The position numbers and the translations under genes are program-made. Below, in pieces: positions 1 through 11,835 of a DNA stretch of 64,000 nt; the stretch's first letter is position 1; each line of letters begins with the position of its first letter. Below the pieces are notes generated by a model, which saw only the letters and a program-made list of their open reading frames with translations, was not told the DNA's origin and searched no databases. The DNA is taken from the NCBI GenBank assembly GCA_028829895.1, contig CM054177.1:31452064-31516063 (forward strand), written 5' to 3'. Source of the stretch: Sinotaia quadrata. Taxonomy: Eukaryota; Mollusca; Gastropoda; Architaenioglossa; Viviparidae.

Positions 1-213
1 TTACCAGGGGGAAAAAACATTTTTTACCAGAATTCTTTTTTTAAATAAGCATTATACTTACCTCATTACAACATATATAGGTTCTTTATTAACCTAAATT
101 ATGAATTTAATCTGGATATTTAAATTTAAACTATTTAAAATTTAAAAGAGTGCATAAAACTGTAACTTCTTAACAAGGAAACCACATTAACAAAATTATA
201 TTTGTCTTAACAG

Positions 214-258
214 ATTTTCGATGGAAGATATACCAGTATAGTCCATTTGTGCTGAATT
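214..258 (+). CDS. Candidate 45-nt internal exon of a host gene
   Basis: A short exon is inferred between an acceptor (cttaacag, ending at 213) and a consensus donor (GTGAGT, 259-264). Two bases complete a codon begun upstream, then 14 codons read FRWKIYQYSPFVLN, and one base (T258) is left over. That phase joins exactly to the exon at 2635, whose first two bases CA make a serine codon with it. The peptide is of mixed composition, unlike the low-complexity frames elsewhere in the window. I do not recognise the family. The phase match and the two splice sites are visible; that this is a real exon is inference, and the rest of the gene would lie left of the window. Confidence 0.42.
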
Positions 259-2634
259 GTGAGTATTACAGACTCTATTATTTGTTTTCCCTTTTTTTCT
301 TCTTTACCACCAATCTCCCCTCTTTTTCTGTCTCTCATTGTCAGTGCAGATTTTTGGGCCTCATCATTGTTTAGTAAAAGATTGAAATTAGAACTTTAAA
401 AAAAAAAAGTAGATATGCACAAACCGTTCAGCTTTGATTTTAATAATTATTTCCAGTTACATTTATATATGTTATTCTAACATTATTTTTAAAAGTCATA
501 TATATACATACATGCAAACAAAAATGATTTTCAGATATAGAATTTGTTGTACCCTTGTTTGAAATATTTATATAGTAGGGTCTCGAGTTATAGTGTCTCA
601 ACTTACGGAAACCTGCCAATATGAACAAGCCCATAAAACCTATTAATTTTCAATTTAGATAAAATTTTCATGCTATAAAAAAATTTATGAAGTAAAACGG
701 AAAGTATCTCTTCAGACTTCATTACAGTTTTGAAAAACCGCCAGTAACCAGTTCTATAATGCGACATTATTGTTTACTGAAACTAGTAATGTTTACAGTT
801 TATGCAATATGCATTTACCCTGATATTAACATTTTTTTAGTTTGAATTGTTTGTGTTATGCTGTTTTCTGTATTTTATTACATTGTCATTAATAAGCCTG
901 AGGCACTTTTTTTGTAAAATAAAAGTTGTAAAGCATTTATTTTCACCACTGATTAATTTGATGGATACTTATGGCACATTTGGCAGTATAGAAATTCAGA
1001 CTTACTTACGAAATTAGATTGCAGATGTTCTTAAGAACAAAAGTTATTCATAATTGTAGACTCTACTGTATATATTTTATTATCTAGTACAGAAAGCATA
1101 AAATGTGCAGTTTTGTGATCTTTTCAGTTTGATCTAGTTGGTGGTGTAAAATTCATATACACCCATCCCATGTCATCTGAATTTGGGTTTAATTGAACAT
1201 AAAAGAAGTATGCTTTTTACAACTTGAAGCCATTTTTTGTTAATTGAGCATGAAACAATACATACTAATATTCAAAGTCATATTTTTGCTGAATTGAACA
1301 TGAAACAATGTGTAACATTTTCCACTACCTGAAGCTGTATTTGTACTTAACCAAAAAAATTCATTCTAAATGTTTTGATGTGCATTCCAAGCCCCACAAA
1401 TTTGAAATGAATAATCTTTACTATAATTTCTCTCTCTCAGAAACAGCATCTTGTAGTCACTAGATGCTAGCAGATTGTTCATGCTTTCTTCTGTATGTGA
1501 CAAAAATGTATTGCCCTCAGAGCCCATGTAATTTTATCACTAATTTAGTTTCATACATGATTTTGTTAGGAAAGAGTAAGGGGAAGTAATTCACACCCGC
1601 ATGCATACACACACACCTACACACACACACACACATATGTATACCTCATATATAAGTAATATAATATACATACAGTAATATATATGTAATAGAGAGTATA
1701 CACTAAAACAATATGTCTAAATACTAACAGCACAGTATATGTATGCCATGAGTAGATAACTATTCTAGCATGGGCATAAGTATAAATTGACCTCCCTTTC
1801 AAGGGATATAATTCTTACTCTGACACAATTTGTAGTACCTGAAATCATCATATCAGTTAGAATATATCTAAATCAAGTACTTCAGTGTTTTTTTAATTTA
1901 TACAATGCCTGCAAATCCATTTAAAGGTTAATGTTTTAATGAAAGCCTAAAACCTTTACATATAAAATTTGCAGTTCATTGACTGGTATCATTGTATCAT
2001 TCTCTGCTGGCCAGCATGCATATCATAACAACACATTTAGTGTTATTCATTATAGTCGTGTTCAAATTGTCTTCTATTCAAAAATGTTCAAATATATGTC
2101 AGGCTGAATTCTACATACCCTCTATTAATTTTATTTTGTAATTGGGATATGGGCAAAGTTTAGAATGTACTTACTTAATATTTTGGTTAAAATTTTATGT
2201 GCTCCTTTAGTAATGTTTGTTTGTTGAGAAAATAAATATCATTACTGATTATAATTTGTAAGTAAATTCACACATATATATGGAATAAAAACATATTACA
2301 GCCCTAGTAATGACCAACATTTATTTTTCTAAAAATAATTAATTCACTATTAAAAAATAATTAACTGACTCTTTGACAGAGATTTTGCATCTTTGAATAA
2401 GAATAATTGATAGCATTAACAGTAGATTTACTTTTGCATATTTTCTTTAATGTGGACTCATCAAGAATTAAATAATTTCATGTTTATCCATTTGATTTTT
2501 ATTGTAACTTTATGATTTGAAAAAAGCACAAATAAAACATTTCCCACTTTCATCAAACATATAATCTGGCTGAAACAGTGTTTTGGTTAGAATAATTTTG
2601 TACATTTTCTGATGCATAATGATGTTTGTTGCAG
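259..2634 (+). other. Inferred intron between the two candidate exons
   Basis: This 2376-bp AT-rich stretch starts GTGAGT and ends in a pyrimidine-containing tttgttgcag. It holds no long open frame and no tandem array apart from a short CA microsatellite near 1602-1638. Oligo-T and oligo-A runs are common. It is an intron only if the flanking exons are real. Confidence 0.35.
1602..1638. repeat. CA dinucleotide microsatellite
   Basis: Interrupted CA/TA dinucleotide run (acacacac blocks broken by ct and at). The 61-residue open frame on the minus strand through it is low-complexity and not considered a gene. Confidence 0.8.
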
Positions 2635-2726
2635 CATACTACTGGATTGGTGAGACTCTAGGTAACTTGCCTACTCGTCAGTCAGATTTTCAGGCATGGG
2701 GAATAGAGTGTAAAAAAGAAGGCTAG
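2635..2726 (+). CDS. Candidate terminal exon of a host gene
   Basis: After the acceptor tttgttgcag, two bases (CA) complete the serine codon split with the exon at 214-258. The frame then reads YYWIGETLGNLPTRQS, continues DFQAWGIECKKEG, and stops at TAG (2724-2726). The joined peptide is 44 residues with balanced composition and four tryptophans, so it looks like the C-terminus of a real protein. Polyadenylation signals follow 400-500 bp downstream, as expected of a last exon. I recognise no domain and name no function. The frame also has its own upstream ATGs within the inferred intron, so an unspliced small ORF is an alternative reading. Confidence 0.42.
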
Positions 2727-3240
2727 AAAAATTATCAATACACACTTTGAACATTGCAGTCATATCTACATGAATTGTTTTTCAAGTGAAACTTTAAAGA
2801 TGATGCATAGAGATCTTGTACATTGCTTTTGTGTCTCATGGAATTATTTTAGAAGTAAAACTTAAAAAGTAATGAATGCATCAGCATTGCAATGATGTCT
2901 GCTTGATTTATTTTCATAAGTGAAATTTGAAAGTGTTTGTGTACTTAAGCAAGTAAGTGAAATGGTGTCTGCTTGAATTTAAAATGTGAAAAATAAATGT
3001 GAAACTTGAAAACAATACTTGTGCAGTGCACTGATATATAAACTGAAATCAAATGCCATGATGATAGTGTTTGTGTGATTGTGAAATGTATGCTTCAGTA
3101 GAAGCAAAAATTTAATGTTGAATTATTAAATAAATACAATTTTGAAAACTTTGACTTGTATTTATGTTTATATTTTAACTAATATCCATAAATCTTGCAA
3201 AAATTTGGTTTGACCTGTAATAAATGTATATTTATCTTAT
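2727..3240 (+). other. Possible 3' UTR with polyadenylation signals
   Basis: Downstream of the candidate stop codon lies AT-rich DNA with AATAAA at 2992-2997, 3129-3134 and 3219-3224. The second is followed within about 30 bases by a T/GT-rich stretch, a plausible cleavage context. From 2750 to 3010 a loose repeat of roughly 70-80 bp recurs (aagtgaaactt-like and tgtctgcttga-like blocks). Confidence 0.3.
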
Positions 3241-5088
3241 TGGGTTTAATCTGTTTTTTTAATTAAAATAAATATTATATATATACATACTGAAGGAGAA
3301 AAATGTTTGTTGCCTTCTTGGTTACTGGAGGGAGACATCTTATGTAATTCTTTGTGACTTGATGTCCCTGTGTGACTTGATGCGTCTTTGTAACTTGCCT
3401 TTGTTTGACTTGATATTGCAATGCTTTGTGTCATTCTTGTCATGTTATTTATGGATGTGTCTATTCCTTCTTAATCCCCTAGTTTCTGACCATTCTTTGC
3501 TGATCCATTTTATGGATTTTCCTCAGCTTTAAGTTTCCTTTATAGGTCCTTTGATTTCCTTACCTCCCTGCATCTTGCCCTTCAGGGAATGGTATTATAG
3601 TTTGTCTTAGAGAATGTTTTCAGAAATGACATCTAGTTTTCCAAATGACTGCTTATATTTAAATGAGAGTGTGATATGTCTTTGATATTGATTGGAAGAA
3701 TCCTGACTTTAGAAACTCCTTTATGAAACATCAAGGTTGATTTGAGTTTTATCATTATCATGTTTAGCTTAATATTACACACCCACAACTTGGCATACTT
3801 ACTTGTCTATGCTCTGGATGGAAGAAGCCATTTCATTTAGCCAATTTAAGTTCAAAAGCTCAATTCTTTTTGACCAATTTGAGTTCAAAAGCTAGTGTTA
3901 CATTGAATAATGGTGAAATTTGGATAGACCTCTTAAAACTCAATAGGGGTTGTGTATAAATAACAAAAATGTTGGACTTACATTTGAGTCTTGCAGATTA
4001 CCTTAACAAAGTTTACCTATGCTGTTACTGAAGGAGTTTATTTTCTTTCAGTTATGATTTGAACCATTAAAAATCCACAATCACATAAGTTTAAAATACT
4101 GTGTACAAGTCCTAATTTATATATTGACAGCTTAATATCATATGCCTGAGAATAAATCAGTGCCTGAATACCAAATGGGCTTTAAGGATTTTCAACTCTT
4201 GATGGTAGTAAGATTTTAATTTTAACACACTTTTGACATTCACAGAATTTTATATGACTGGCCATGGAATTACCATTTAACAGACCGTGTAATTGACCAT
4301 GTTATATTACTTCGTTAAATGCAGGTAAAATAAATCTGCAATTTTTCAGCCATTTATTAAGGCTTTATTACTTTTTATCCTCTCTGTTTATGCATACTTA
4401 TATTAGTCTTATCTATGACAAATATTTTAAGTAATTGCTGATGTTTTATCACAAAATTAATTAATTATTTTTTTTAAGACACTACATTTACTGTTTTTAA
4501 CAACAAAGATGGGTATATATTTCCAAACACTAGACCTGAAACTTTAAAAAAATTATTACAGCTTAGAAATTGTTCAATTCAGTTATAATCTCTTAATTCA
4601 ATTTTTCCAATTCAGTTATTATTTAAGCTGGATGAAGATTCTTTTTCTGTTACCCACAGTAAAGAATTGTTGATATTGGAATCTGAATTAAAAATAATAC
4701 TTTTGAAACACTTTAACGCAATAGTAGTACAAAGCCATATATATTCATCTCTCTTGAATAGGTTCCAATATTGTAAAATACCACATATCTACACATTTAT
4801 GCGTATGTACAGACAACCTAGCCTTATCTCCATTTCCTGTGCAGGCAATAACGCAAACCTTCCGTAATAAATGACTAACTTTTGTTTTTTAAGTGATAGT
4901 TTCAGTGTTATAAGCTAAATAGAAATCGCCGAAAATATTATGTACAGTTGATTGAGATATTCTTTTAAATATTTATTTAAGATTTGAATGTAAGGTTATA
5001 GATGGGTCGACACTTTTCATATCGTTGAGGTCGAGGAAAGGTTTTTTTTCCTGTTTATACAGCGACAATAGAATAGTGCTTTTGAAAG
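3241..5088. other. AT-rich non-coding stretch, nothing recognised
   Basis: No credible gene. A loose repeat built on tgacttgatg occurs at about 3350-3415 and accounts for the Ser/Thr-rich minus-strand frame at 3246-3443. Around 3840-3890 a ~35-bp block (gttcaaaagct) occurs twice. The rest is unique AT-rich sequence. Confidence 0.6.
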
Positions 5089-5190
5089 ATGGAGGGGAAA
5101 ACAAAACCCACTGGTAAAATGAAGTATTCATGGCGTCGGGTTGTGTTGCATCCGAATAAGCATGGGATGAAAAAAGAAATTAAAAAATGA
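5089..5190 (+). CDS. Possible small ORF, 33 codons, basic peptide
   Basis: The ATG at 5089 sits in a fair initiation context (aagATGG) and is followed by 33 codons to TGA (5188-5190). The peptide starts MEGKTKPTGKMKYSWRRVV and is rich in Lys/Arg. It lies in a repeat-free stretch (about 4.9-5.75 kb) with a higher GC content than its surroundings. It could be a small gene, a first exon continued by splicing, or chance. I recognise no family. Confidence 0.15.
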   Translation: MEGKTKPTGKMKYSWRRVVLHPNKHGMKKEIKK

Positions 5191-5778
5191 GATTATTTTC
5201 AAAAGTTATTCGATAGTTCCCAATTCCAACGTACAATATCTCAGTTTAAAACTTTTGGACAAAGGAAACAACTCTTCGTGCAAAACTAAAATGGCTGATA
5301 TAAGTTGTGTCCCTTGAACTGCATGCACCAAAAAACTTCCGTGTCGGCCAAAACCTATTTAAAAAATTTAACAATCATTAACTCTTTCACCTGCCACCTC
5401 TTCAATGCTCTTTTTATTTTTTTAATGATTAACGTATCTTTTAAATAATTCTTTTTCTGGCAATAGAAGTTTGTGTGCATATGATTAAAGATTTACCAAT
5501 CGTTTAACAGACTTGGCAGTTCGACTTTTAATATTGCTAGTCAAGCAAGGGCTGTAGTTACTTCATAGTAATGACACACCAGCTGACATCTTGGTAAATG
5601 TAAAGTAGCCGACAATCAAGAACCAGTGACCGTAGCTTTGAAGTATGCCTCACGCGGCGATTTCTGTTTCTGGTGCTTACTGCAGTTCACTTAATTTTTC
5701 TGAGCATTTTTTTATGTAGTAAGGATCACTGTGATATTAATGATGAACCGTGGCTAAAAATAAGGCTGAATTTAACTG
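5191..5778. other. Unique sequence, no feature recognised
   Basis: Non-repetitive DNA between the small ORF and the first minisatellite. No open frame of note and no RNA gene signature seen. Confidence 0.5.
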
Positions 5779-6110
5779 GACATGATTTAGAGAGATTAAC
5801 GAGGAAGAATTTAGAATGGATATGATTGAGAGATTAACTTGAACGAATTGAGGACTGGATATGGTTGAGAGATTAACTTGAACGAATTGAGGACTGGATA
5901 TGGTTGAGAGATTAACTTGAACGAATTGAGGACTGGATATGGTTGAGAGATTAACTTGAACGAATTGAGGACTGGATATGGTTGAGAGATTAACTTGAAC
6001 GAATTGAGGACTGGATATGGTTGAGAGATTAACTTGAACGAATTGAGGACTGGATATGGTTGAGAGATTAACTTGAACGAATTGAGGACTGGATATGGTT
6101 GAGAGATTAA
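5779..6110. repeat. 39-bp minisatellite, about 8 copies
   Basis: Unit begins ggatatggttgagagatt and continues aacttgaacgaattgaggact. Seven near-identical copies from 5818 follow a degenerate one. Since 39 is a multiple of three, the minus strand stays open for 104 codons as a 13-residue repeat (LISQPYPVLNSFK). This is an array artefact, not a supported protein. Confidence 0.93.
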
Positions 6111-6349
6111 CGTGGAAATATACATTTGCTGAGAGAAGACTGAATGAATTAGGAAATGATCACGGCTACAAATTGTGGACGAATTAAAATGAAGGTATTG
6201 AGAGATGACTTAGGGCAGCGGATTTATGAGACAAAAACTGAACATCTAATGAGTTCGATATTTTGTTAGGAGTCGATAAAGAGTGAGAATTCCTTACCAG
6301 GAAGCCTTGCACGAGTCCAAGAACAGTTCATTAGCACGTGAGGACTATC

Positions 6350-6755
6350 ATTAACTCTTTTCTACTCCACTAAGCTTCTCCACATAATCCTTCCAACAAT
6401 CCTCTAACATTCCTCCATGCAACACAATCTTCTAACAATTCTTCACATAATCCTTCCACAATCCTCTAACATTCCTCCATGCAACACAATCTTCTAACAA
6501 TCCTTCACATAATCCTTCCAACAATCCTCCGCACAATCTTCTAACAATCCTTCCAACAATCCTCCGCACAATCTTTTAACAATCCTTCACATAATCCTTC
6601 TAACAATCCTTCACATAATCCTTCCAACAGTCCTCTGCACAATCTTCTAATAATCCTCTACACAATCTTCTAACAATCCTCTACACAATCTTCCACCAAT
6701 CCTCCATACAATATACAATCTTCTAACAAACCTCCATACCACAATCTTCTAACAA
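6350..6755. repeat. Degenerate C/T/A-rich tandem repeat
   Basis: Blocks such as acaatcttctaacaatcct and cacataatccttccaac recur irregularly with units of about 15-45 bp. The plus strand is almost free of G. Confidence 0.8.
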
Positions 6756-6834
6756 TATTTCCACTGGGGAAGACTTCTTACTAAAGGAGAAGGCAAAAAA
6801 TCCTCTTTAATCTATATTTAGCGAGCCCCCATTC
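6753..6834 (+). repeat. End fragment of the ~240-bp dispersed repeat
   Basis: Shares with the reverse complement of 58361-58440 the blocks aatatttc, gaagacttctta / gaaaacttctta, aaaggagaag, ttaatctatatttagc and agcccccatt in the same order. It abuts the CT-rich array on its left, so only the terminal part of the repeat remains here. Confidence 0.55.
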
Positions 6835-6867
6835 ACCCACTTTCTTCTCTATCATAAGGTTATCAAT

Positions 6868-7055
6868 ATGCTTTCTTTTGTGTTGACAACAAAACAGCTG
6901 TTTCTTTGTTTAAAAGTGTTGTTTAGACTGTGCTCACGAAATCTGTACAACTATATATTGCTTTCTTTTCTCTTATCTTACAACAAAACAGCTGTTTCCT
7001 TGTTTAAAAGTGTTACTTTTGGTCTGCGCTCAGGAAAATTATGCAACGATATATT
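6868..7055. repeat. Two diverged copies of a ~90-bp unit
   Basis: Both halves contain ctttctttt, acaacaaaacagctgtttc, ttgtttaaaagtgtt and end in a tatattg block. The 88-codon frame across them is taken to be chance. Confidence 0.65.
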
Positions 7056-7234
7056 GAGGAGTCGTGAGGTCTACTCACTGACAGCACATGCAGGTGTTTG
7101 GGTTTCAATTATGGCAGTTGGGTTTGTTGTTTAATTCACACTTCCTACCTCGGGTAGTCGAACGGCGCTTTAGAGATTTTAGTTTATGGTATTAGGAATC
7201 GCTGGAAAATATCTTCATTTAAGAAAAGAGTACG

Positions 7235-7475
7235 AATTACATGCGTTTACAAACAATACAAACACTCTTTTCTCCTTTGTTACAAACAATACAAAACGCT
7301 CTTTTTTCTTTGTTACAAACAATACTCTTTGTTACAAACAATAGAAATGCTCTTTTCCCCTTGTTACAGACAATACAAACGCTCTTTTCCCTTTTTTATT
7401 TGACATCAAATGCTCTTTTCCTTCGTTATAAACAATACAAACGCTCTTTTCCCTTTGTTGTTTGACAACAAATGT
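7235..7475. repeat. Imperfect ~30-bp tandem repeat
   Basis: Copies of gttacaaacaatacaaacgc followed by tcttttccc. It keeps a 74-codon plus-strand frame open, which is low-complexity (L, F, T, Q, N). Confidence 0.8.
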
Positions 7476-7869
7476 ATTACACACGCTCACTGACAAAACT
7501 GTGACACTGACAATATATTGGGGTTTTTTGCGCTATCAGAAGATAGTAACGCATTTCCTTTGCTAAATGACAATACAGCTATTCATATGACTGATGCCCA
7601 ATAATGATTTACCCATAACTGATAAAAATTAATGACTTTTCCCGGAAAATAACAATACTGCTTTTCCTATGACTGAAATCCAATTATGATGTACCCATGA
7701 CTGACAACAAATAAAGTTGTTTTTTTTTCTCATGGAAAATAATAATACTCCTTATCTAGGACTGTCACGACAGATTTACTCTCATTAGCTAACAACAATA
7801 ATGTTTTCCTGTAATACTGGTGACTTTAGATTATTTAACAATAGTTCTGGTAACCCTGATGATCTAACA
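7476..7869. repeat. Decayed ~100-bp repeat
   Basis: Related blocks (acaatacagct / acaatactgct, tatgactga, tacccatgactgac) recur at about 7565, 7660 and 7735 with many indels. No gene seen. Confidence 0.4.
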
Positions 7870-8275
7870 TTACAGGCGACCCTGCATAATTGATAACTGC
7901 TAAAATGTCAACGCTATGTTACAACAAGCGTACTAACAATACAGGAGACCATTCATAAATAACTGCTAAATATGTCGACATCGAGTTACAACAAGCGAAC
8001 TAACAATACAGGAGACCATTCATAAATAACTGCTAAATATGTCGACATCGAGTTACAATGAACGTATTAACAACAACAATACAAGAGACCCTGCATAAAT
8101 GATAACACTGCTAAATATGTCGATATCGAGTTACAACGGACGTATTAACAACAACAATACAAGAGACCCTGCATAAATGATAACACTGCTAAATATGTCG
8201 ATATCGAGTTACAACGGACGTATTAACAACAACAATACAAACGACCCTGCATAAATGATCAACACTGCAACACTA
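7870..8275. repeat. 62/78-bp tandem repeat, about 5 copies
   Basis: Copies contain gagaccctgcataaatga, aactgctaaatatgtcga and tcgagttacaac. The later copies repeat every 78 bp (starts at 8081, 8159 and 8237); earlier copies lack part of the unit. Confidence 0.88.
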
Positions 8276-8559
8276 GACACGCCAAGTTGCAACGAGCGTT
8301 ATGTGTGCCGAGTGATGTCACGTCCAAAACATGCCCTCAAATTTTCACAGTCTCGCCTCAGGCTAACTTTGGAATTCTAATCTACTGAACAGGGCAATGA
8401 CCTGATAAGGTTATGAGTTGCTGACATATTCTAATCTAGTGAAGGGGGCAGTGACCTGATAGGGTCACTGATAGTGTGCTGTATATAGCGCACGAGGCTT
8501 TCACGCATAACAAACAGCTAATTAGCTAATGTTCACTCGTGGGGCTTCTTGACCAGTAC

Positions 8560-8930
8560 ATGCACACAAGTGTTCTGCCGTTCTTGGCTGTGCTTTACCA
8601 ATGGTAACGTTGACCCGTTGTGACGTACCATTTGCTCTTGGTCTGTTTGACGTAACAACAATGGTATAGTTACAGTCGCTCTTGGGTCTGTTTGACGTAA
8701 CAACAATGGTATAGTTACAGTCGCTCTGGGGTCTGTTTGAACTATGCTGACATAGTAGCAATGTTTTATGTATCATGTATTCTTGGGTTCTGTTTGTCCG
8801 TTGTGTCGTAACAATAATGGTTTGGTATATGCTTTTGGGTCTTGTCAAGTGACACAACAACAATGTTTTTGTTATTATGCACTTTTGGGTCTGTTTGACC
8901 CATGGTGACGTAAGAATCATGTCTACCTAC
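8560..8930. repeat. Imperfect 45-70-bp tandem repeat
   Basis: Copies built on cttttgggtctgtttgac, gtaacaacaatggt and atagttacagtcgct. The 132-codon minus-strand frame (8522-8920) is repetitive and not supported as a gene. Confidence 0.75.
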
Positions 8931-9194
8931 CTTTCGGTTACGAGTCTTTCGGACCCGTGAAACCTACTTTTTTCACTGTTTACATTGTCATCCTTGCCAT
9001 TCATGTGCTTCTTTTGCGAGATATCCCAGCTGTCTCGACTGGCTCTAACTGAAGATGATGACCTCAACTGACAAGGTTAAGTAGGTCAATAGGATAAGAG
9101 GTTTAGACCATGTGATAAGCATTTAGAGTAGTGAAGAAGCATTGATCACTGGCAATTATCTATGACCCATAGGATCACCAAGCATCTTTCATGA

Positions 9195-9640
9195 CCATGC
9201 CTTTAGCACAGTGTGACGTTCGTTTGTCTGTCCTACTTTAGACTAGTGTGTGACGTTCAATTGTTTGTCCTACTTTACCATAATGTGTGACGTTCGCTTG
9301 TCTGTCTTACTTTAGATTAGCGTGTAACGTTCTTTTGTCGGTCCTACGTTAGCACAATGTGTGACGTTTGTTTGTTCTACCTTAGCACAATGTGTGACGT
9401 TTGTTTGTCCTACCTTAGCATAATGTGTGACGTTTGTTTGTGATGATCCCTTGTCTGATCTATTTGAGTACAGTGTGTGACGATCGTTTGATCTGTTTTA
9501 GCATAGTGTGTGACGTTCATTTGTGCTACTTTAACAACAGTGTGTGACGTTCATTTGTTTGATCTATTTTAGCACAGCGTTTGGCATTCGTTTGTTTGAT
9601 CTGTTTAGCTCAATGTGTAACGTTCATTTTTCTTTCCTAC
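9195..9640. repeat. Degenerate ~40-bp tandem repeat, about 11 copies
   Basis: Copies built on agtgtgtgacgttcgtttgt followed by ctgatctactttagcac. It is less homogeneous than the adjacent 53-bp array, with which it shares the aatgtgtgac core. Confidence 0.85.
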
Positions 9641-10035
9641 TGTAGCATAGTATAATGTTCATTCGTCTGTATAAAATGTGTATGAAATTTGTAATACCAG
9701 TATAATTAGAGAACAGTATAACGTCCATTCGTCTGTATAAAATGTGTGTGAAATTTGTAATACAAGTGTAATTGAACGTCATTCGTCTGTATAATGTGTG
9801 AAATTTGTAATACCAGTGTAATTGTATAACGTCATTCGTCTGTATAATGTGTGACATTTGTAATACCAGTGTAATTGTATAACGTCATTCGTCTGTATAA
9901 TGTGTGACATTTGTAATACCAGTGTAATTGTATAACGTCATTTGTCTGTATAATGTGTGACATTTGTAATACCAGTGTAATTGTATAACGTCATTTGTCT
10001 GTATAATGTGTGACATTTGTAATACCAGTGTAATT
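9641..10035. repeat. 53-bp minisatellite, about 7 copies
   Basis: Unit: attcgtctgtataatgtgtg, then acatttgtaataccagtg, then taattgtataacgtc. Copies toward the right are nearly perfect with period 53 (for example starts at 9781, 9834 and 9887). Confidence 0.92.
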
Positions 10036-10460
10036 GTTTACCACAATGGGGCGAGCATCTGCACTGAGAGTAAAAAGTTTATGCCATGGGGAAACATCTA
10101 ATACTATACTTTCTGACACTGAAGTCGCTTGTAAAATAACTTATATCTATATTATTTAATAAAATAAATGTACATTTTGTATATCACCATAGGTAATGCA
10201 TGCAACTATCAGATAAATCATTTTACATCTAACATAAAGTCATGCATGTGACACTGAATGACTACCCAGTGTGTCGAAACATAATCAGTAAGGATTGTAA
10301 AACATGCAATTATCCACACACACAAAAATAACAAACAAAATGTTTTTCTTCTTTTTATAAAAATGTGTAACTTAGTGATTATGTGAAAACTGTGTATTGA
10401 CAGGTAACAATAAATGTAAGCTTAGAATGGTTGTGTATTTGACAGGTAACAATAACTGTA
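10036..10460. other. Unique sequence with a small duplication
   Basis: Mostly unique AT-rich DNA. A ~50-bp duplication (gtgtattgacaggtaacaat) lies at about 10393-10460, directly beside the large dispersed repeat. Confidence 0.5.
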
Positions 10461-11294
10461 AACTTTGTGAATTCTTGAGACCAAACTCAAGTCACCATTT
10501 CTGTGGTATTGGCTCTCAAATGGAATTCACAGGAATCAACTTATACCAAAATGCTCTACTGATAAGTTGACGACAAAGCTGGATTCACACACCAACATGA
10601 CCCCCAAGCAGAATGCAGTAGCCACCCTAGCTTGACTAAAGAAAAAGTCTTTTTTTCTCTGAAAAAGTCAATTTAAGGCAGCACTAAATTTAAGGCTCTA
10701 AACTCCTTTCTCTCTTACAAACATTCTCAACTTACAAATCCTGCAACAATATCTTTAGCCTGATATGCACACAGTATAAGAAATATAGCATGAACAAAAT
10801 CCACAAGTATAATATACAACGTAGTCAAGTTGATGAACATAGAAGTAGTAATGGTTCCATTAATAAGCATTCTCTGATTCAAACAATAGATCAGTAGCAA
10901 ACGTGTATGAAATATTTTAAGTTCACGCTTTCTTTATCAGTCAGTTAACTTACCATAAGCTAACGATCGCTTTTAGGACTGGATTTGAGATATGTTCAAA
11001 TTCAAAATGATTAGAATAGAGTAATTTTTCAATAAAGAAACCTTTGGTCCATTCCCATTGGTTGAGGTTGTTTTGGACAGTGTAAGACTATTAGTCAGAA
11101 AAACTACTCATTCAGTTGGAAATGGTTTGGATTGCATCAGCAAGTTCTAGCCTAGTCTCCAAGTTGTTTACTTCCAACTTTGACACTTACAAAAACTACG
11201 ATCATAAGGAGTGCCCAAAGCCAGGTCATTTGACAATTTAAGGATTTATATAACAGTTATGTCTAGAAATAGGTTAGGCAAATTTACTCCACCG
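10461..11294 (-). mobile_element. ~830-bp dispersed repeat, copy 1 (reverse orientation)
   Basis: The reverse complement aligns along its whole length with 57061-57890. Shared landmarks in order: ggtggagtaaatttgcct, gggca..ccttatg, gctgatgcaatccaaacc, atgagtagttttt, tagcttatg.taagtta, tttgctactgatctatt, atattgttgcagg, gagagaaaggagtttagag, gttgattcctgtgaattcca and ggtctcaagaatt. The copies differ by scattered substitutions and small indels. No long open frame, LTR, poly-A tail or RNA-gene hallmark is visible. It could be a non-autonomous transposon family or an old inverted segmental duplication; the sharp, matching ends favour an element. Confidence 0.72.
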
Positions 11295-11429
11295 CATACC
11301 CAACTCCTTCTGAGATGTTAACCATTGTGTTAACGTCTGCTCTATTAATAGTAAATTTCAACATTTCCGGTGAAACCTTCACCATAATATGAAAAGAATA
11401 ACTATTCAAAATCACACACAAAATTTATG

Positions 11430-11655
11430 TCAGTTTTAAGACATATGCATAATTAATTTATGTGACAAACATTTCTATGTCAGTGTGAAGACATATACAT
11501 AATTAATTCAACACAATTTAGAAACAAAGATAATATAATTTTACATGCCTCAATAATCAGTGAGCTTTAAGACATATGCATAATTAATTCAACACAATTT
11601 AGAAACAAAGATAATATAATTTTACATGCCTCAATAATCAGTTAGCTTTAAGATA
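11430..11655. repeat. 82-bp tandem repeat, 2-3 copies
   Basis: acatatgcataattaattca, acacaatttagaaacaaag and ataatataattttacatgc recur with period 82 (starts at 11490 and 11572), with a partial copy to the left. Confidence 0.85.
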
Positions 11656-11835
11656 TTAAATATCATATTAATTCCCCTCTTTATAATTTGGGACATGACC
11701 ACTTATGTATCCACACTTAAAGAGATTTAAGGACAATTTATCATAAATATTACGATAATTTTCCTTGTTATAATTTAGAGACATCACCCGTTATGTCTCT
11801 ATACAAACACAAGTCAAATGCAAAAATCATTATCA

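Noticed and set aside
5811..6125. 104-codon repetitive protein on the minus strand
   Set aside because: The frame exists only because the DNA repeat unit is 39 bp, a multiple of three. No start context, signal or flanking coding sequence supports it.
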